DNA of 64,000 nt, from contig NZ_JH976537.1 in assembly GCF_000309385.1 (NCBI RefSeq), forward strand, positions 2,436,966 through 2,500,965, written 5' to 3'. The position numbers and the translations under genes were made by a program. Below, one piece after another: positions 24,727 through 34,352 of the stretch. The stretch's first letter is position 1. The number at the start of each line of letters is the position of its first letter. The DNA comes from Nodosilinea nodulosa PCC 7104. Lineage in GTDB: Bacteria > Cyanobacteriota > Cyanobacteriia > Phormidesmidales > Phormidesmidaceae. The notes beneath the pieces are model-generated. The model saw only the letters and a program-made list of their open reading frames with translations. It made no database searches and had not been told where the DNA came from.

Positions 24727-25980
24727 GTGGATATCTATATTCTCGATCTGCTGATGATAGGCCTGCTGCTGCTGGCCGTAACCCTGGGCTCTGGGTTGAT
24801 TGGCCGACTGCCGCTCTCCTACGCCCTGATCTATCTCCTGGTTGGCATTGTGCTCAGCCCCTACGGGCTGAACCTGATTCGGGTGCGGCCCGACGCGGCC
24901 CTTTTAGAACGACTGACCGAGCTGGTGGTTTTGGTGGCGCTGTTTAGCTGCGGCCTCAAGATGAATCGCCCGCTGAAGGCCTGGGCCTGGAATTCTACGG
25001 TGCGCCTGATCGGCTTTTTGATGCCGATTTCGATCTTTGCGATCGCCGCCATTGCCCATTTTGCCCTCAAGCTGGAGTGGGGCGAGGGCATTTTACTGGG
25101 CGCGATTTTGGCCCCCACCGACCCCGTTTTAGCCTCCGAAGTGCAGCTGTACGACCCCAAAGACCGCGACGAGCTGCGCTTTGGCCTCACCTCCGAGGGC
25201 GGCCTCAACGATGCCCTGGCCTTTCCCTTTGTCTACTTTGGGCTGCGCTGGCTCAAGGACGACGACTGGCAGAGCTGGTTTGGGCAGTGGGTGGCGGTGG
25301 ATCTGCTGTGGGCGATCGCGGCTGGGCTGCTGGTGGGCATAGCGGTCGCCAAGGGGGTGTGCTGGCTAGAGCACTGGCTCGAAAAAAGCCACCCCCACGA
25401 CGAGCTGATGGACGATTTTGTCGGACTCAGCGTTATTTTGCTGAGTTATGCCCTGGCTGAGCTGGTGCACGGCTACGGGTTTCTGGCGGTGTTTGTCGCC
25501 GGGGTGGCCATGTACCACCAGGGCCTCACGGCCGAGCGATCGGCCTCGCGCCTGCGGTTTATGGAGCGGCTCGAAAAGCTAGCCGAAATCGGGACGATTT
25601 TGCTGCTGGGGTCGCTGCTGCGGCTAGAGCCCATGCTGCGGTTTGCGGGTCCGGCCCTGGTAATTACCGGGTCGCTGCTGTTTATCATTCGCCCCCTGGG
25701 CGCGTGGGTCAGTACCATTGGCTCCCCGGTGCACCCCACGACCCGCTGGCTGTTTGGCTGGTTTGGCATTCGCGGCGTAGGCTCGCTCTACTATTTGACC
25801 TACGCCCTGGGGCAGGGGCTACAGCAGGAAACGGGCGAGCTGATCGCCTGGCTGACTCTGATTACCGTCGCCAGTTCGGTAGCGCTCCACGGCATTAGCT
25901 CTACGCCGCTAATGGGCTGGTATGAGCGCCATATAGAGGGCAACAACGCCCTGGAAAAAGACCTGCCCAACCTTGAATAG
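24727..25980 (+). CDS. Cation:proton antiporter, CPA1/NhaP type
   Basis: 417 residues with about 12 hydrophobic segments, starting from GTG 24727. The ion-binding helix is GAILAPTDPVLASEVQ and the next hallmark is TSEGGLNDALAFPFVYFG. A late loop has FGIRGVGSLYYLTYALG. The family exchanges Na+ or K+ for H+ at the plasma or thylakoid membrane. No long cytosolic C-terminal domain is present, unlike many NhaP proteins. Confidence 0.92.
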   Translation: MDIYILDLLMIGLLLLAVTLGSGLIGRLPLSYALIYLLVGIVLSPYGLNLIRVRPDAALLERLTELVVLVALFSCGLKMNRPLKAWAWNSTVRLIGFLMPISIFAIAAIAHFALKLEWGEGILLGAILAPTDPVLASEVQLYDPKDRDELRFGLTSEGGLNDALAFPFVYFGLRWLKDDDWQSWFGQWVAVDLLWAIAAGLLVGIAVAKGVCWLEHWLEKSHPHDELMDDFVGLSVILLSYALAELVHGYGFLAVFVAGVAMYHQGLTAERSASRLRFMERLEKLAEIGTILLLGSLLRLEPMLRFAGPALVITGSLLFIIRPLGAWVSTIGSPVHPTTRWLFGWFGIRGVGSLYYLTYALGQGLQQETGELIAWLTLITVASSVALHGISSTPLMGWYERHIEGNNALEKDLPNLE

Positions 25981-26042
25981 CCCGGTCCCCAGTCCGGGAC
26001 TGGCGCTACACTTGGGGCGGCGCTGTTTCTGCTGGCCCGCCC

Positions 26043-26558
26043 ATGACCACCTTTGTTGCCCTCGACTTTGAAACCGCCGATCGCTACCGCGACAGCGCCT
26101 GCGCCATCGGCCTGGTGAGGGTCGAGCAGGGCCAGGTGGTTGATAAAGCCCACTACCTGATTCGCCCGCCGCGACGGCAGTTTGAGTTCACCCACATCCA
26201 CGGCATTACCTGGCCGCAGGTGGCCAGCCAGCCCAGCTTTGCCGAGCTGTGGCCCCAGCTGGCGGCCATGTTGGCCGGGGCAAACTTCTTCGCCGCCCAC
26301 AATGCCTCCTTCGATCGCAGCGTGCTCCACGCCTGCTGTAAGGCCGCCAGTATTCTTCCCCCCGCGCCTGAGTTTGTCTGCACGGTCAAGCTGGCCAGGC
26401 AGACCTGGAACATTCGCCCCACCAAGCTGCCCAACGTGTGCGACTACCTGGGCATTCCCCTGAACCACCACGACGCCCTATCGGATGCGGAGGCCTGCGC
26501 CCAGATTGCGATCGCGTCAGCATGGTGTGCTGGCAGCGAGTTGCCAACAAGAGGATGA
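26043..26558 (+). CDS. DEDDh 3'-5' exonuclease (DNA Pol III epsilon-like)
   Basis: 171 residues. Exo I is VALDFETADRY, Exo II lies around FFAAHNASFDRSVL, and Exo III is HHDALSDAEACAQIA with the catalytic His and Asp. The whole protein is one RNase-T-like domain with no polymerase-binding tail. It may trim DNA or RNA ends as a stand-alone enzyme. A stem CCGGTCC-CCAGT-CCGGGACTGG region precedes it and may be a terminator for the antiporter. Confidence 0.9.
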   Translation: MTTFVALDFETADRYRDSACAIGLVRVEQGQVVDKAHYLIRPPRRQFEFTHIHGITWPQVASQPSFAELWPQLAAMLAGANFFAAHNASFDRSVLHACCKAASILPPAPEFVCTVKLARQTWNIRPTKLPNVCDYLGIPLNHHDALSDAEACAQIAIASAWCAGSELPTRG

Positions 26559-26671
26559 CGCTTTATCTCTAGGCCATTTATAAGGTGTTGGGAGTAGGGA
26601 AATTAAACACGCCTTGTTCTGGCAAGCCTTTGTTGTGGGATGCTTTGCCTGGGGTTGAGGGGATTTAAGCC

Positions 26672-28021
26672 ATGGCAGATCAGCGTTTCGACCGGGGTGC
26701 TGCGGGTATCTTCTGGCTGAAGGTGGCTCTCATCGCCGGGGTTTACCTGCTGCTACAGCTGCTGATGCTGACGGGCAGCGGCACGGGGTGGCAAAAATTT
26801 TGGGTGCTTCAGCCCGTAGAAACCTTTGACTACTGGGATGCCATTCACTACGCCAATTTAGCGGTAAATCCCGCCTGCGGAGCGTTTTATCCCCTCTGGC
26901 CAGCGCTGGTGCGATCGCTAGCCTCCCCCGAAACTGCGGCCCAGGCGCTCAGGGTTGGCATCCCAGGCTCAGAGCTGATTTTTTTGGCCTCGCTGCCCCT
27001 GGCGCTCTTGACCTTTGAGCGCATTGTTGGGCATCGACGCCTGGCGCTGCTGGCGTTTGTGCTTTACACCCTGGGGCCAAACGCAGTCTTTCAGTCGATT
27101 GGCTACACCGAAAGCCTGTTTGGGCTGCTGAGTCTGCTGTTTTTGCTGTGCCTGCACAAGGCCGAGCAGAAGCAGGGGCGGCAGGGCAAAATGCTGGCGC
27201 TCTACATCGCGGTATTTGGCCTATCGACGTTGCTCAATTTGGTGCGCCCGGCCCTGATTCAGTCGTGGTTTGCGATCGCCTTTACCCTGGGCATTTTGTG
27301 GCTGATTCAGCACCTTACCCCGTCCACCCAGGGCCGCCGGGAGATGGGGTCTCGGCCCCTAATATTGGCCAGTTTGATTGGGGCGGGTAGCCTGGTGGGC
27401 TACAGCATATTTGGCCTGTTCTGCCTGCGCACCACGGGTAACTTTTTTGGCCCCTTTCAGGCCCAGGTGGAGTGGGGCCGCACCCTGGCCTTTCGGCCCT
27501 GGCTGCTGGTGCTGCCCCGATCGCTGCTCTTCGACCTGCACGGGCTGTATACCCCCATGCTAGTTTTTGCGGCGCTGGGCTGGGTGCTGTGGGGAGCCTA
27601 CCGGCAGCAGCAACTCCGGCTGAGCCTGCCCAAGTCGCCCTGGCTCTATATTTTCCTCCTGCATCCCCTCGCGTTTGTGCTCGTCATGCTGGGGCTGGGG
27701 CGCTTCGGCCAGCGCTGGCTAAAGCCGCTACCCGTCCAGCCTGGGGCGGTGCTGCAATCCGTGGGGCGGTTTTCGGTGCTATACGCGATCGCCTTCTCCG
27801 GCGTGCACTCGATCATCAATTTTCTGGCCAACTCCGGCTACCTCTACAGCACGGCCCGCCACTACTTCGGCACCCCCTATGCCTTTGTCGCCATCGGCGC
27901 GCTGCTGGCCGCCTTTGCCCTGCCCCAGCTCAACCGCCTGGCCTGGGTAGCTGCCGCCGCCGGACTGCTCTGGCTGGGAGAACAGTGGTTTTACTACGGC
28001 AGCGGTCGGTGGCTAGGCTGA
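26672..28021 (+). CDS. PIG-V-like mannosyltransferase family membrane protein
   Basis: 449 residues with about ten membrane segments. The N-terminal loop ETFDYWDAIHYANLA contains the Asp typical of GT-C enzymes, followed by AFYPLWPALV and GYTESLFGLLS, which match bacterial PIG-V/GPI mannosyltransferase-like proteins. These use a lipid-linked sugar donor to modify an acceptor outside the membrane. The acceptor here is unknown. The 3' end overlaps the convergent cupredoxin gene by nine bases. Confidence 0.8.
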   Translation: MADQRFDRGAAGIFWLKVALIAGVYLLLQLLMLTGSGTGWQKFWVLQPVETFDYWDAIHYANLAVNPACGAFYPLWPALVRSLASPETAAQALRVGIPGSELIFLASLPLALLTFERIVGHRRLALLAFVLYTLGPNAVFQSIGYTESLFGLLSLLFLLCLHKAEQKQGRQGKMLALYIAVFGLSTLLNLVRPALIQSWFAIAFTLGILWLIQHLTPSTQGRREMGSRPLILASLIGAGSLVGYSIFGLFCLRTTGNFFGPFQAQVEWGRTLAFRPWLLVLPRSLLFDLHGLYTPMLVFAALGWVLWGAYRQQQLRLSLPKSPWLYIFLLHPLAFVLVMLGLGRFGQRWLKPLPVQPGAVLQSVGRFSVLYAIAFSGVHSIINFLANSGYLYSTARHYFGTPYAFVAIGALLAAFALPQLNRLAWVAAAAGLLWLGEQWFYYGSGRWLG

Positions 28022-28582
28022 GCGATCGCCGCTAGCGCTGCCGCTGGGGGCAACCGCCCCAGCACGCACCTCAACGGTGCCGCGAAACATGTTCATGCCG
28101 CAGGTAAACTCGTAGCGCCCAGGCTGCTCAGGGGTAAACTCGATCGCCGTGGTTTCGTTGATCGGCAGATCCTTGGCAATGCGAAAGCCGGGAAAACGCA
28201 CCGCCTCCAGGCAGCTGCTGGGGTCTTTGCGGTAGAAGTTGAGCCGCACCGGCTGCCCCGCCTGCACCACAATTTGGCTGGGCTCGTAGCCCCCATCGAC
28301 GGTGATGGTAATGTCTTGCCTGCCCCCTGCGATCGCGGCCTGGCGAGACCTGGGCTTGCTGAGCAAAAACCACCACAGCTCTAGCCCAACCAGGCTGAGG
28401 CCGCCCCCGGTGACGGCCACCTTAGTCCACAGGGGCTGTTCAATGCGCTGAAACTGCCCAGGGGGGTCTGCTGCGGCATTGTCCATGGCGCTGTGGGGCG
28501 TTTGGGCCGGGCCACTGCTGGCTAGGACAAGCAGTAGAGCCAGGCTGAGGAGACTGTTGAGGATGAAGGGTTTGAGTGGCAT
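28013..28582 (-). CDS. Cupredoxin-domain protein, membrane-anchored
   Basis: 189 residues. It has a signal segment at 1-26, a second hydrophobic helix at about 55-70 (VTGGGLSLVGLELWWFLL), and a cupredoxin domain at 85-180. Candidate copper ligands are in SSCLEAVRFPGF and YEFTCGMNMFRG. It lies downstream of the copper ATPase gene on the same strand. A copper-binding role in the periplasm or thylakoid lumen side is inferred from fold and neighbours. Confidence 0.82.
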   Translation of the reverse strand: MPLKPFILNSLLSLALLLVLASSGPAQTPHSAMDNAAADPPGQFQRIEQPLWTKVAVTGGGLSLVGLELWWFLLSKPRSRQAAIAGGRQDITITVDGGYEPSQIVVQAGQPVRLNFYRKDPSSCLEAVRFPGFRIAKDLPINETTAIEFTPEQPGRYEFTCGMNMFRGTVEVRAGAVAPSGSASGDRSA

Positions 28583-28799
28583 GGGGGGATTGGGGGTGGG
28601 AGGGCGTGGATGCGGGGGGGCGTGGATGAGTGGATGAGTGGGGGCGTGATGGCGTGGGGGCGTGATGGGGCGTAAGGGCGTAGATGTGGGGGGGGGGTGG
28701 GGCGTAGATGTGGGGGGGCGTGGGGCGTGGGGCGTGGGGGAGTCTTAATTCCATCACCCCATTACTCCATCACCCCATCACTCCATCACCCCATTACCC
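28583..28799. repeat. G-rich low-complexity tandem repeat between ATPase and cupredoxin genes
   Basis: The first part (to about 28740) is built of G-runs joined by CGTGGATG, CGTAGATGTGG and CGTGATGG units, including a run of ten G. The second part is repeats of CCATCACCCCATTACT. Many runs of four or more G make G-quadruplex formation possible. It reaches the stop codon of the ATPase gene. Confidence 0.8.
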
Positions 28800-31046
28800 T
28801 CCCAGTCTGGGCCGAAAATTCCGCAGCCGCAGCGCATTGGTCACCACCGATACCGAGCTAAAGGCCATCGCGGCCCCGGCCACAATCGGGCTGAGCAGCC
28901 AGCCAAAGACGGGGTAGAGAATGCCCGCTGCGATCGGAATGCCTAGCGTGTTGTAAATAAAGGCAAAGAACAGGTTTTGGCGAATGTTGGCCATGGTGGC
29001 GCGGGAGAGCTGAATGGCGGTGACGATGCCGCTCAGGTCGCCGGAAATCAGGGTGATGTCGCTGGCGGCGATCGCCACATCGGTGCCCGTACCGATCGCC
29101 ATGCCCACATCCGCCTGGGCCAGGGCGGGGGCGTCGTTGATGCCGTCGCCTACCATGGCCACGATCTTGCCTTCCCGCTGGAGGGTGTCGATCTGGGCGG
29201 CTTTTTGGTCGGGGCGCACCTCGGCAAAGACGCGGGTAATGCCGACTTCGCGGGCGATCGCCTCGGCGGTGCGGCGGTTGTCGCCGGTCAGCATTGCCAC
29301 CTCCAGGCCCATGCGTTGCAGGGTGGCAATGGCTCTGGCCGAGGAAGGCTTGACGGCATCGGCAATGCCCAAAATGGCTTCAATCTGGCCATCCACCGCC
29401 AGCCAAACCACGGTGCGGCCCAGGTCTTCCAGCTGCTCCCACTGGGTTTGCAGGCGATCGGTGACGATGCCGAGTTCCTGCATCCAGCGGTGGGTGCCAA
29501 TCTGCACCCGCTGGCCCGCGACAACACCCTCAACGCCGCTGCCCGTCACAGACTCAAACTCCTGGGCCTCCGTCAGACTAACGCCCTGGGCCTGGGCATA
29601 CTGCACCACCGCCTCGGCCAGGGGATGCTCGGAGTTGCGCTCTAGGGTTCCCGCCAGCTTCAGCAGGTGCAGTTCGGTGGCGGTGCCGTTCACCGTCAGG
29701 TAATTGGTCGCGGTCGGCTTGCCCTGGGTAATAGTGCCGGTCTTATCCAGCACAATGGTCTGAATTTTATGGGCCAGCTCCAGGCTGTCGGCCCCTTTGA
29801 TTAAAATGCCGTGCTCGGCCCCTTTGCCGGTGCCCACCATAATCGAGGTCGGCGTCGCCAGCCCCAGGGCGCAGGGGCAGGCAATAATCAGCACCCCCAC
29901 GGTGGTAATCAGCGCCATGGTGAGATTGCCCATGACGTTGTACCAGACGATGAAGGTGAGCAGGGCGATCGCGATCACCACCGGCACAAACCAGGCCGTC
30001 ACTTGATCCGCTAATTTTTGAATCGGCGCTTTAGACCCCTGGGCCTGCTGCACCAGCTTGACAATCTGAGCCAAAAACGTGTCTTTGCCGACCCGCGTAG
30101 CGCGGAATTTGAAGCTGCCGGTTTTATTCAGCGTCGCCCCAATGACCTCATCCCCGGCCTTTTTCTGCACGGGCACGCTTTCCCCCGTCACCATCGACTC
30201 ATCTAGGGTGGAAGACCCGTCAATGATTTCGCCATCCACCGGAATTTTCTCGCCGGGCCGCACCACAATCACGTCCCCCAGTGCCACCTGAGCGATGGGA
30301 ATATCCACAGTCTGCCCCCGGCGGATGACGCGGGCGGTCTTGGCCTGCAAGCCGATCAGCTTGCGAATAGCCTCAGAGGTTTGCCCCCTGGCCCGGTTCT
30401 CAAACAGGCGTCCCAGCAGAATCAGCGCGACAATCATCGCGGCGGCTTCAAAATATACGTCGGGGCTGAGGCCCTGATCGATAAACCACTGCGGGTAGAG
30501 GGTGGGAAACAGCGAATAGAGAAAGGCCGTGCCGGTGCCCACCGCCACCAGGGTATCCATGCTGGCGGTGTGGCGTTTGAGCGCTTTCCAGGCGTTGATG
30601 TAGAAGGAGTTTCCCGCCCAGGCCAGCACCGGGGCGGTCAGCCCCAGCTGTAGCCAGGGGTTGTGCAGCCACGAAGGAATAAACGGAATGGGCAGCCCCG
30701 TCATCATCGGCAGCGAACCGATCACCAGCAGGCTGCCGATCGCCAAACTAAAGACAACTTTGCGGGTAAGCTGGCGGGTTTCGGCGGCGCGCGATCGCCG
30801 CTCGGCGTCGTCTTCGGGGGCCAGCACATCGTCGTTGAGGGGCTGGGCGGTGTAGCCTGCATCGTCCACCGCCGCCTGAATCTGGGCCAAATCGGTTTGG
30901 TGGGGGTCGTAGGTAACGGCAGCTTGCTCAGCGCCAAAGTTGACGCTGCAGGCTTCCACACCGGGCACCGATTGAATCGCCGATTCAATGTTGCTGGCGC
31001 AGGCGGCACAGCTCATGCCGCGCAGCTTAAACGTTTGATTGTCCAT
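28794..31046 (-). CDS. Copper-transporting P1B-type ATPase
   Basis: 750 residues from ATG 31046. One N-terminal HMA domain has the ligand motif [10 protein letters not shown]. The transmembrane metal site is the CPC in [15 protein letters not shown]. The phosphorylation site is [12 protein letters not shown], and the hinge motif is [20 protein letters not shown]. These identify a CopA/CtaA/PacS-type Cu(I) pump. The choice between plasma-membrane import to thylakoid (PacS-like) and export cannot be made from sequence. It starts four bases after the chaperone gene. Confidence 0.95.
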   Translation of the reverse strand: MDNQTFKLRGMSCAACASNIESAIQSVPGVEACSVNFGAEQAAVTYDPHQTDLAQIQAAVDDAGYTAQPLNDDVLAPEDDAERRSRAAETRQLTRKVVFSLAIGSLLVIGSLPMMTGLPIPFIPSWLHNPWLQLGLTAPVLAWAGNSFYINAWKALKRHTASMDTLVAVGTGTAFLYSLFPTLYPQWFIDQGLSPDVYFEAAAMIVALILLGRLFENRARGQTSEAIRKLIGLQAKTARVIRRGQTVDIPIAQVALGDVIVVRPGEKIPVDGEIIDGSSTLDESMVTGESVPVQKKAGDEVIGATLNKTGSFKFRATRVGKDTFLAQIVKLVQQAQGSKAPIQKLADQVTAWFVPVVIAIALLTFIVWYNVMGNLTMALITTVGVLIIACPCALGLATPTSIMVGTGKGAEHGILIKGADSLELAHKIQTIVLDKTGTITQGKPTATNYLTVNGTATELHLLKLAGTLERNSEHPLAEAVVQYAQAQGVSLTEAQEFESVTGSGVEGVVAGQRVQIGTHRWMQELGIVTDRLQTQWEQLEDLGRTVVWLAVDGQIEAILGIADAVKPSSARAIATLQRMGLEVAMLTGDNRRTAEAIAREVGITRVFAEVRPDQKAAQIDTLQREGKIVAMVGDGINDAPALAQADVGMAIGTGTDVAIAASDITLISGDLSGIVTAIQLSRATMANIRQNLFFAFIYNTLGIPIAAGILYPVFGWLLSPIVAGAAMAFSSVSVVTNALRLRNFRPRLGG

Positions 31047-31050
31047 CGTG

Positions 31051-31251
31051 TCATGCTTGAGCAACGGTATAGCCAGCGTTAGTAATGGCGGTTTTGACTG
31101 CGGCCTCGGAGGCGGCGGTGTCAACGTTGACCTGCTTAGTTTTAGGGTCGGCGCTCACCTGGGCGGCGGCATCGACCGACTGAATGGCTTTGGTCACCGT
31201 GTCTACACAGGCAGAACAGGCCAGATCAGGAACATGAAAGACAAGTGCCAT
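31051..31251 (-). CDS. Atx1-like copper chaperone (HMA domain)
   Basis: 66 residues, a single HMA domain with the metal motif [10 protein letters not shown]. The CxxC is preceded by Ala and not by the usual Met-Thr. An AAGGAG site lies nine bases before ATG 31251. It is the first gene of the copper operon and would hand Cu(I) to the ATPase encoded next, or to a related partner. Confidence 0.9.
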   Translation of the reverse strand: MALVFHVPDLACSACVDTVTKAIQSVDAAAQVSADPKTKQVNVDTAASEAAVKTAITNAGYTVAQA

Positions 31252-31637
31252 CGGTAAATTCTCCTTGAATATCTCTATGGCTCTATTTTGGAGGCTCTAG
31301 TGGACTGGAGAGTCAAGGGGGTATTTGTATCGAAAGTCTCTATTTTGTTGCAAACCGATGCCTCCGTTCGCCCGGTTGCTAAGCCCGATCTAAGCTAGAG
31401 ATACAGCATCTGACCTCAGCTTCGTGGCAGTTGCAAAGCAGTCAGCTCCACTCCAGGCGGTGGCGTTATGCCCCTTTTAGCTGCCCCTCTTAGCTGACTG
31501 AGCAAGAACAGGTTGTAGACGTTAATTCTCGACGCCCCTCCGATTGTCCAGGTTGGATCGAGGGGCGGACAAAACGGGGCCACGACGAAAGGCGATCGCT
31601 GATTCTGAAGTCTATCTCTAATGAGGAAGGCTACCCC
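31252..31637. other. Divergent promoter region of the copper operon
   Basis: No gene. It contains the MerR-type promoter for the minus-strand copper operon and an AT-rich stretch. An AGGAAGG site near 31622 precedes the plus-strand gene. Confidence 0.5.
31285..31316 (-). promoter_or_regulatory. MerR/CueR-type promoter of the copper operon
   Basis: On the minus strand the -35 box TTGACT (31316-31311) is followed by CTCCAGTCCACTAGAG and a -10-like CAAAAT or CCAAAA. The spacer is 19-20 bp, longer than the standard 17, with a partial dyad (CAGT-CC-ACTAGAG) inside it. A long spacer holding a dyad is the signature of MerR-family metal-sensing promoters. No MerR gene is in the window. Confidence 0.6.
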
Positions 31638-32165
31638 ATGACGACAAAATTTGCTCAGCTGGCGATCGCAGCTCTATCTGGAGCCGGGTTAGCAACCCTA
31701 CTCTTTACCGTTACGCCGCTGCGGGCCCAAACCAACTGGATGCCCATGGGCGGGCAGATGTATGGCAACCGCTGGCAAGGCCAGCCTATGAGGCCAGACA
31801 GACTAGACCCAGGCGATGACGCCATGCCCTGCCTCAGCAGCGGCGTATTCGACCCCGCCAACTTAGAAACGCTCCAGGGGACAGCCACCGAAATCGATCG
31901 CTACGGCGGTCATCAAGGCATGTTTCTGACCCTGACCACCGCCCAAGAAACCCTGGCCGTACACCTGGGGCCCGCCTGGTACCTGCAAGATCAGGGGTTT
32001 GATATTGCTACTAACAGCCCCATTGAGGTAACAGGCTTTCGCAGCACCTGGAATGGCCGCTCGGTGCTGATGGCCTCAGCGGTCAAACAGGGCGATCGCG
32101 TCCTACAGCTACGCGATGCTAAGGGCTATCCCCTGTGGATGCAGCAGGATCTTCCCGCCCATTAA
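31638..32165 (+). CDS. Exported hypothetical protein, OB-fold-like
   Basis: 175 residues with a signal peptide ending TPLRAQ. A Met-rich stretch (WMPMGGQMYGNRWQGQPMRP) follows and may bind copper. The C-terminal 100 residues (GTATEIDRY, then LAVHLGPAWYLQDQGFDI, then IEVTGFRSTWNG) look like a small beta-barrel domain. It is divergent from the copper operon, which makes a metal role plausible but unproven. Confidence 0.65.
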   Translation: MTTKFAQLAIAALSGAGLATLLFTVTPLRAQTNWMPMGGQMYGNRWQGQPMRPDRLDPGDDAMPCLSSGVFDPANLETLQGTATEIDRYGGHQGMFLTLTTAQETLAVHLGPAWYLQDQGFDIATNSPIEVTGFRSTWNGRSVLMASAVKQGDRVLQLRDAKGYPLWMQQDLPAH

Positions 32166-32217
32166 TTCGCCTTTGGGGACGCATCCCAAGGCAGATCGCC
32201 CCTGGAAAACAGCTGGC

Positions 32218-32267
32218 TATATCAGGCCCTTCTCCCCCCGATGCTCACGGTGAGAGTGCCTGATATA
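32218..32267 (+). terminator. Inverted repeat after the exported gene
   Basis: TATATCAGGC pairs with GCCTGATATA across a 30-base loop, starting 52 bases after the stop codon. The long loop makes it a weak terminator candidate. Confidence 0.4.
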
Positions 32268-32409
32268 ACAGTAAGGGCCTATAAAATTTGCTATTTATAC
32301 GTTGAAAAGTCAAGAGCTTAGTGCTTTGGCAAACGATTTTCTGCCTGCTTAGCCTGGGCAGATTTTGCAATCGCTTAAGCATCCCAGACGTTTATTCGAC
32401 GATTTTTAT

Positions 32410-34014
32410 ATGAGTTACACCGAAAAAATGCTGCCCTCAGAGCGCGGCATTGTACCCAGACTTAGCCGTACCTGGCACGCTCTGAAACGCCGCCGACTAT
32501 GGGCAGCTTTAGGATTGACCGCCCTAGTTTTACTGATCGCCTCTCCCCCAGCCTTTGCCCAAGATGAGGCCGTAACCGGGGCTGACGTTATTTTTAAGCC
32601 GATTGTCGACCTGATGTCGGCCCTCCTCTTCTTCAAAATTGGCGGGGAAAATGGGTTTCCGTTCATTGTGCTTTGGCTCTTTGTGGCGGCTATTTTCTTT
32701 ACCTTCCGCATGAAGTTTATTAATCTTCGCGGCTTTAGGCACGCCATCGAAGTGGTGCAGGGCAAGTTCGACGACCCCCACGACGACGGCGAAGTTTCCC
32801 ACTTCCAAGCGTTGGCTACGGCGCTGTCGGGCACGGTGGGCCTGGGGAATATTGCAGGGGTGGCGATCGCCATTCAGCTGGGCGGGCCAGGGGCCATGTT
32901 CTGGCTGACCATGGCTGGCTTTTGCGGCATGGTAACTAAGTTTGTAGAATGCTCCCTCTCGGTTAAATATCGCCGGGTGCTAGACGATGGCACCATCCTC
33001 GGCGGCCCCATGTACTACCTGACTCGGGGCCTATCCCCCCGGGGTATGCGTCCCTTCGGGCAAGGTCTGGCGGTTTTATTTTGCATCCTGTGCCTGGGCG
33101 GCAGTCTGGGCGGGGCAAATATGTTCCAGTCCAACCAGGCCTACGCCGCCATTGCTGGCCTCATCCCTGGGCTTCCCGCCTGGCTGTTTGGGCTTGTCTT
33201 AGCCGCCCTGGCCGGGTTTGTCATTATCGGCGGCATTAGCCGCATCGGAGCCGTGGCCGAGAAGCTGGTGCCCGCCATGGCGGTCATCTATGTGGTCGCC
33301 TGTCTATTCGTGATTGTGGTCAACATTGGCCAGGTGCCCGCCGCCATTGCCACCATTTTCCGCGAAGCCTTTGCCCCCACAGCGGCGGTCGGAGGCATTG
33401 TCGGGGTCATGGTGCAGGGCATTCGGCGCAGCTCCTTTTCCAATGAAGCGGGCGTGGGTTCCGCAGCCATTGCCCACTCCGCCGCCCGCACCGACGAGCA
33501 CATCCGCGAAGGTTTGGTGTCGCTGCTGGAGCCTTTTATCGACACCGTGGTGATCTGCAACATGACCGCCATCACCATCGTGCTGACTGGAGTTTACCAA
33601 GACACGGGCTCAGAACTCAGCGGCGTTGCTATGACAGCGAGCGCCTTTGCCTCGGTGATTGGCTGGTTCCCCATTGTCCTGAGTATTGCCGTTTGCCTGT
33701 TTGCCTTCTCTACGATTATTTCCTGGAGCTACTACGGCATTCAGGCCTGGACATACCTGTTTGGCGAGCGCAGCAGCATTATCTTCAAGCTTCTCTACGT
33801 GATCTGCACCTTCCTGGGCTGCCTGACCAGCCTGGGGCTGATCATCGACTTTAGCGACCTGATGCTGCTGGGCATGGCGTTCCCCAACCTGATCGGCTGC
33901 TACATCCTGTCCAATGAAATTGCAGGCGATCTGAAGGAATATTGGGGAAGGCTGACATCGGGGCAAATGCCCACCTACGATGCTCTAGCCGTGGGTGTTT
34001 CTGAAGACATGTGA
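32410..34014 (+). CDS. Alanine/glycine:cation symporter (AGCS family)
   Basis: 534 residues from ATG 32410; an in-frame TTG at 32365 is less likely. The N-terminus includes a signal-like helix ending PAFAQ, unusual for many AGCS members. Family blocks are ATALSGTVGLGNIAGVAIAI, GGPGAMFWLTMAGFCGM and RRSSFSNEAGVGSAAIAHSA. It imports alanine or glycine with Na+ (or H+). No glycine riboswitch motif was found in the upstream region. Confidence 0.92.
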   Translation: MSYTEKMLPSERGIVPRLSRTWHALKRRRLWAALGLTALVLLIASPPAFAQDEAVTGADVIFKPIVDLMSALLFFKIGGENGFPFIVLWLFVAAIFFTFRMKFINLRGFRHAIEVVQGKFDDPHDDGEVSHFQALATALSGTVGLGNIAGVAIAIQLGGPGAMFWLTMAGFCGMVTKFVECSLSVKYRRVLDDGTILGGPMYYLTRGLSPRGMRPFGQGLAVLFCILCLGGSLGGANMFQSNQAYAAIAGLIPGLPAWLFGLVLAALAGFVIIGGISRIGAVAEKLVPAMAVIYVVACLFVIVVNIGQVPAAIATIFREAFAPTAAVGGIVGVMVQGIRRSSFSNEAGVGSAAIAHSAARTDEHIREGLVSLLEPFIDTVVICNMTAITIVLTGVYQDTGSELSGVAMTASAFASVIGWFPIVLSIAVCLFAFSTIISWSYYGIQAWTYLFGERSSIIFKLLYVICTFLGCLTSLGLIIDFSDLMLLGMAFPNLIGCYILSNEIAGDLKEYWGRLTSGQMPTYDALAVGVSEDM

Positions 34015-34066
34015 TCGCGTTTCTGTTTGGAGCCTCTATGCCCCTGGCAGAGCCAGGGATATGGAA

Positions 34067-34252
34067 TTACCTCGAGGGCAGCGTTGCCTCTAGTTCGACA
34101 ATGAACTGGCGGCGTAGGCTCGGCGGTCTGGACTGATACTCGCCATATAAGTTGCAAAATCGCCAAAATTTTTGCAGCGTTGCCCAGGGGCGACTGTCTG
34201 CCGCGATCGGCTCCAACTCGTCTGATACGTGGACCATGGAAAGCCAAAGCAT
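34067..34252 (-). CDS. Small conserved-looking protein, 61 residues
   Basis: A strong GAGGAGG ribosome site lies five bases before ATG 34252. The sequence (PWATLQKFWRFCNLYGEYQS, then RPPSLRRQF) has many aromatic and basic residues and looks coding. The frame continues upstream to 34378, through the terminator stem, so the internal ATG is chosen. No family is recognised. It is convergent with the symporter gene. Confidence 0.55.
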   Translation of the reverse strand: MLWLSMVHVSDELEPIAADSRPWATLQKFWRFCNLYGEYQSRPPSLRRQFIVELEATLPSR

Positions 34253-34352
34253 AGGAGCCTCCTCGATAACTATAGCTAGCGGTTGATCTATCTCAATCTT
34301 AGATAGCCCGCTTCCAGGCAACAAAAGGCAGAATCGATGGCATCTATGCAAA

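Noticed and set aside
28583-28799. G-rich repeat considered as a CRISPR array
   Set aside because: Units are short, irregular and without unique spacers, and no cas genes are near.
32166-32409. Glycine riboswitch upstream of the alanine/glycine symporter
   Set aside because: The conserved aptamer blocks were not found in this stretch.
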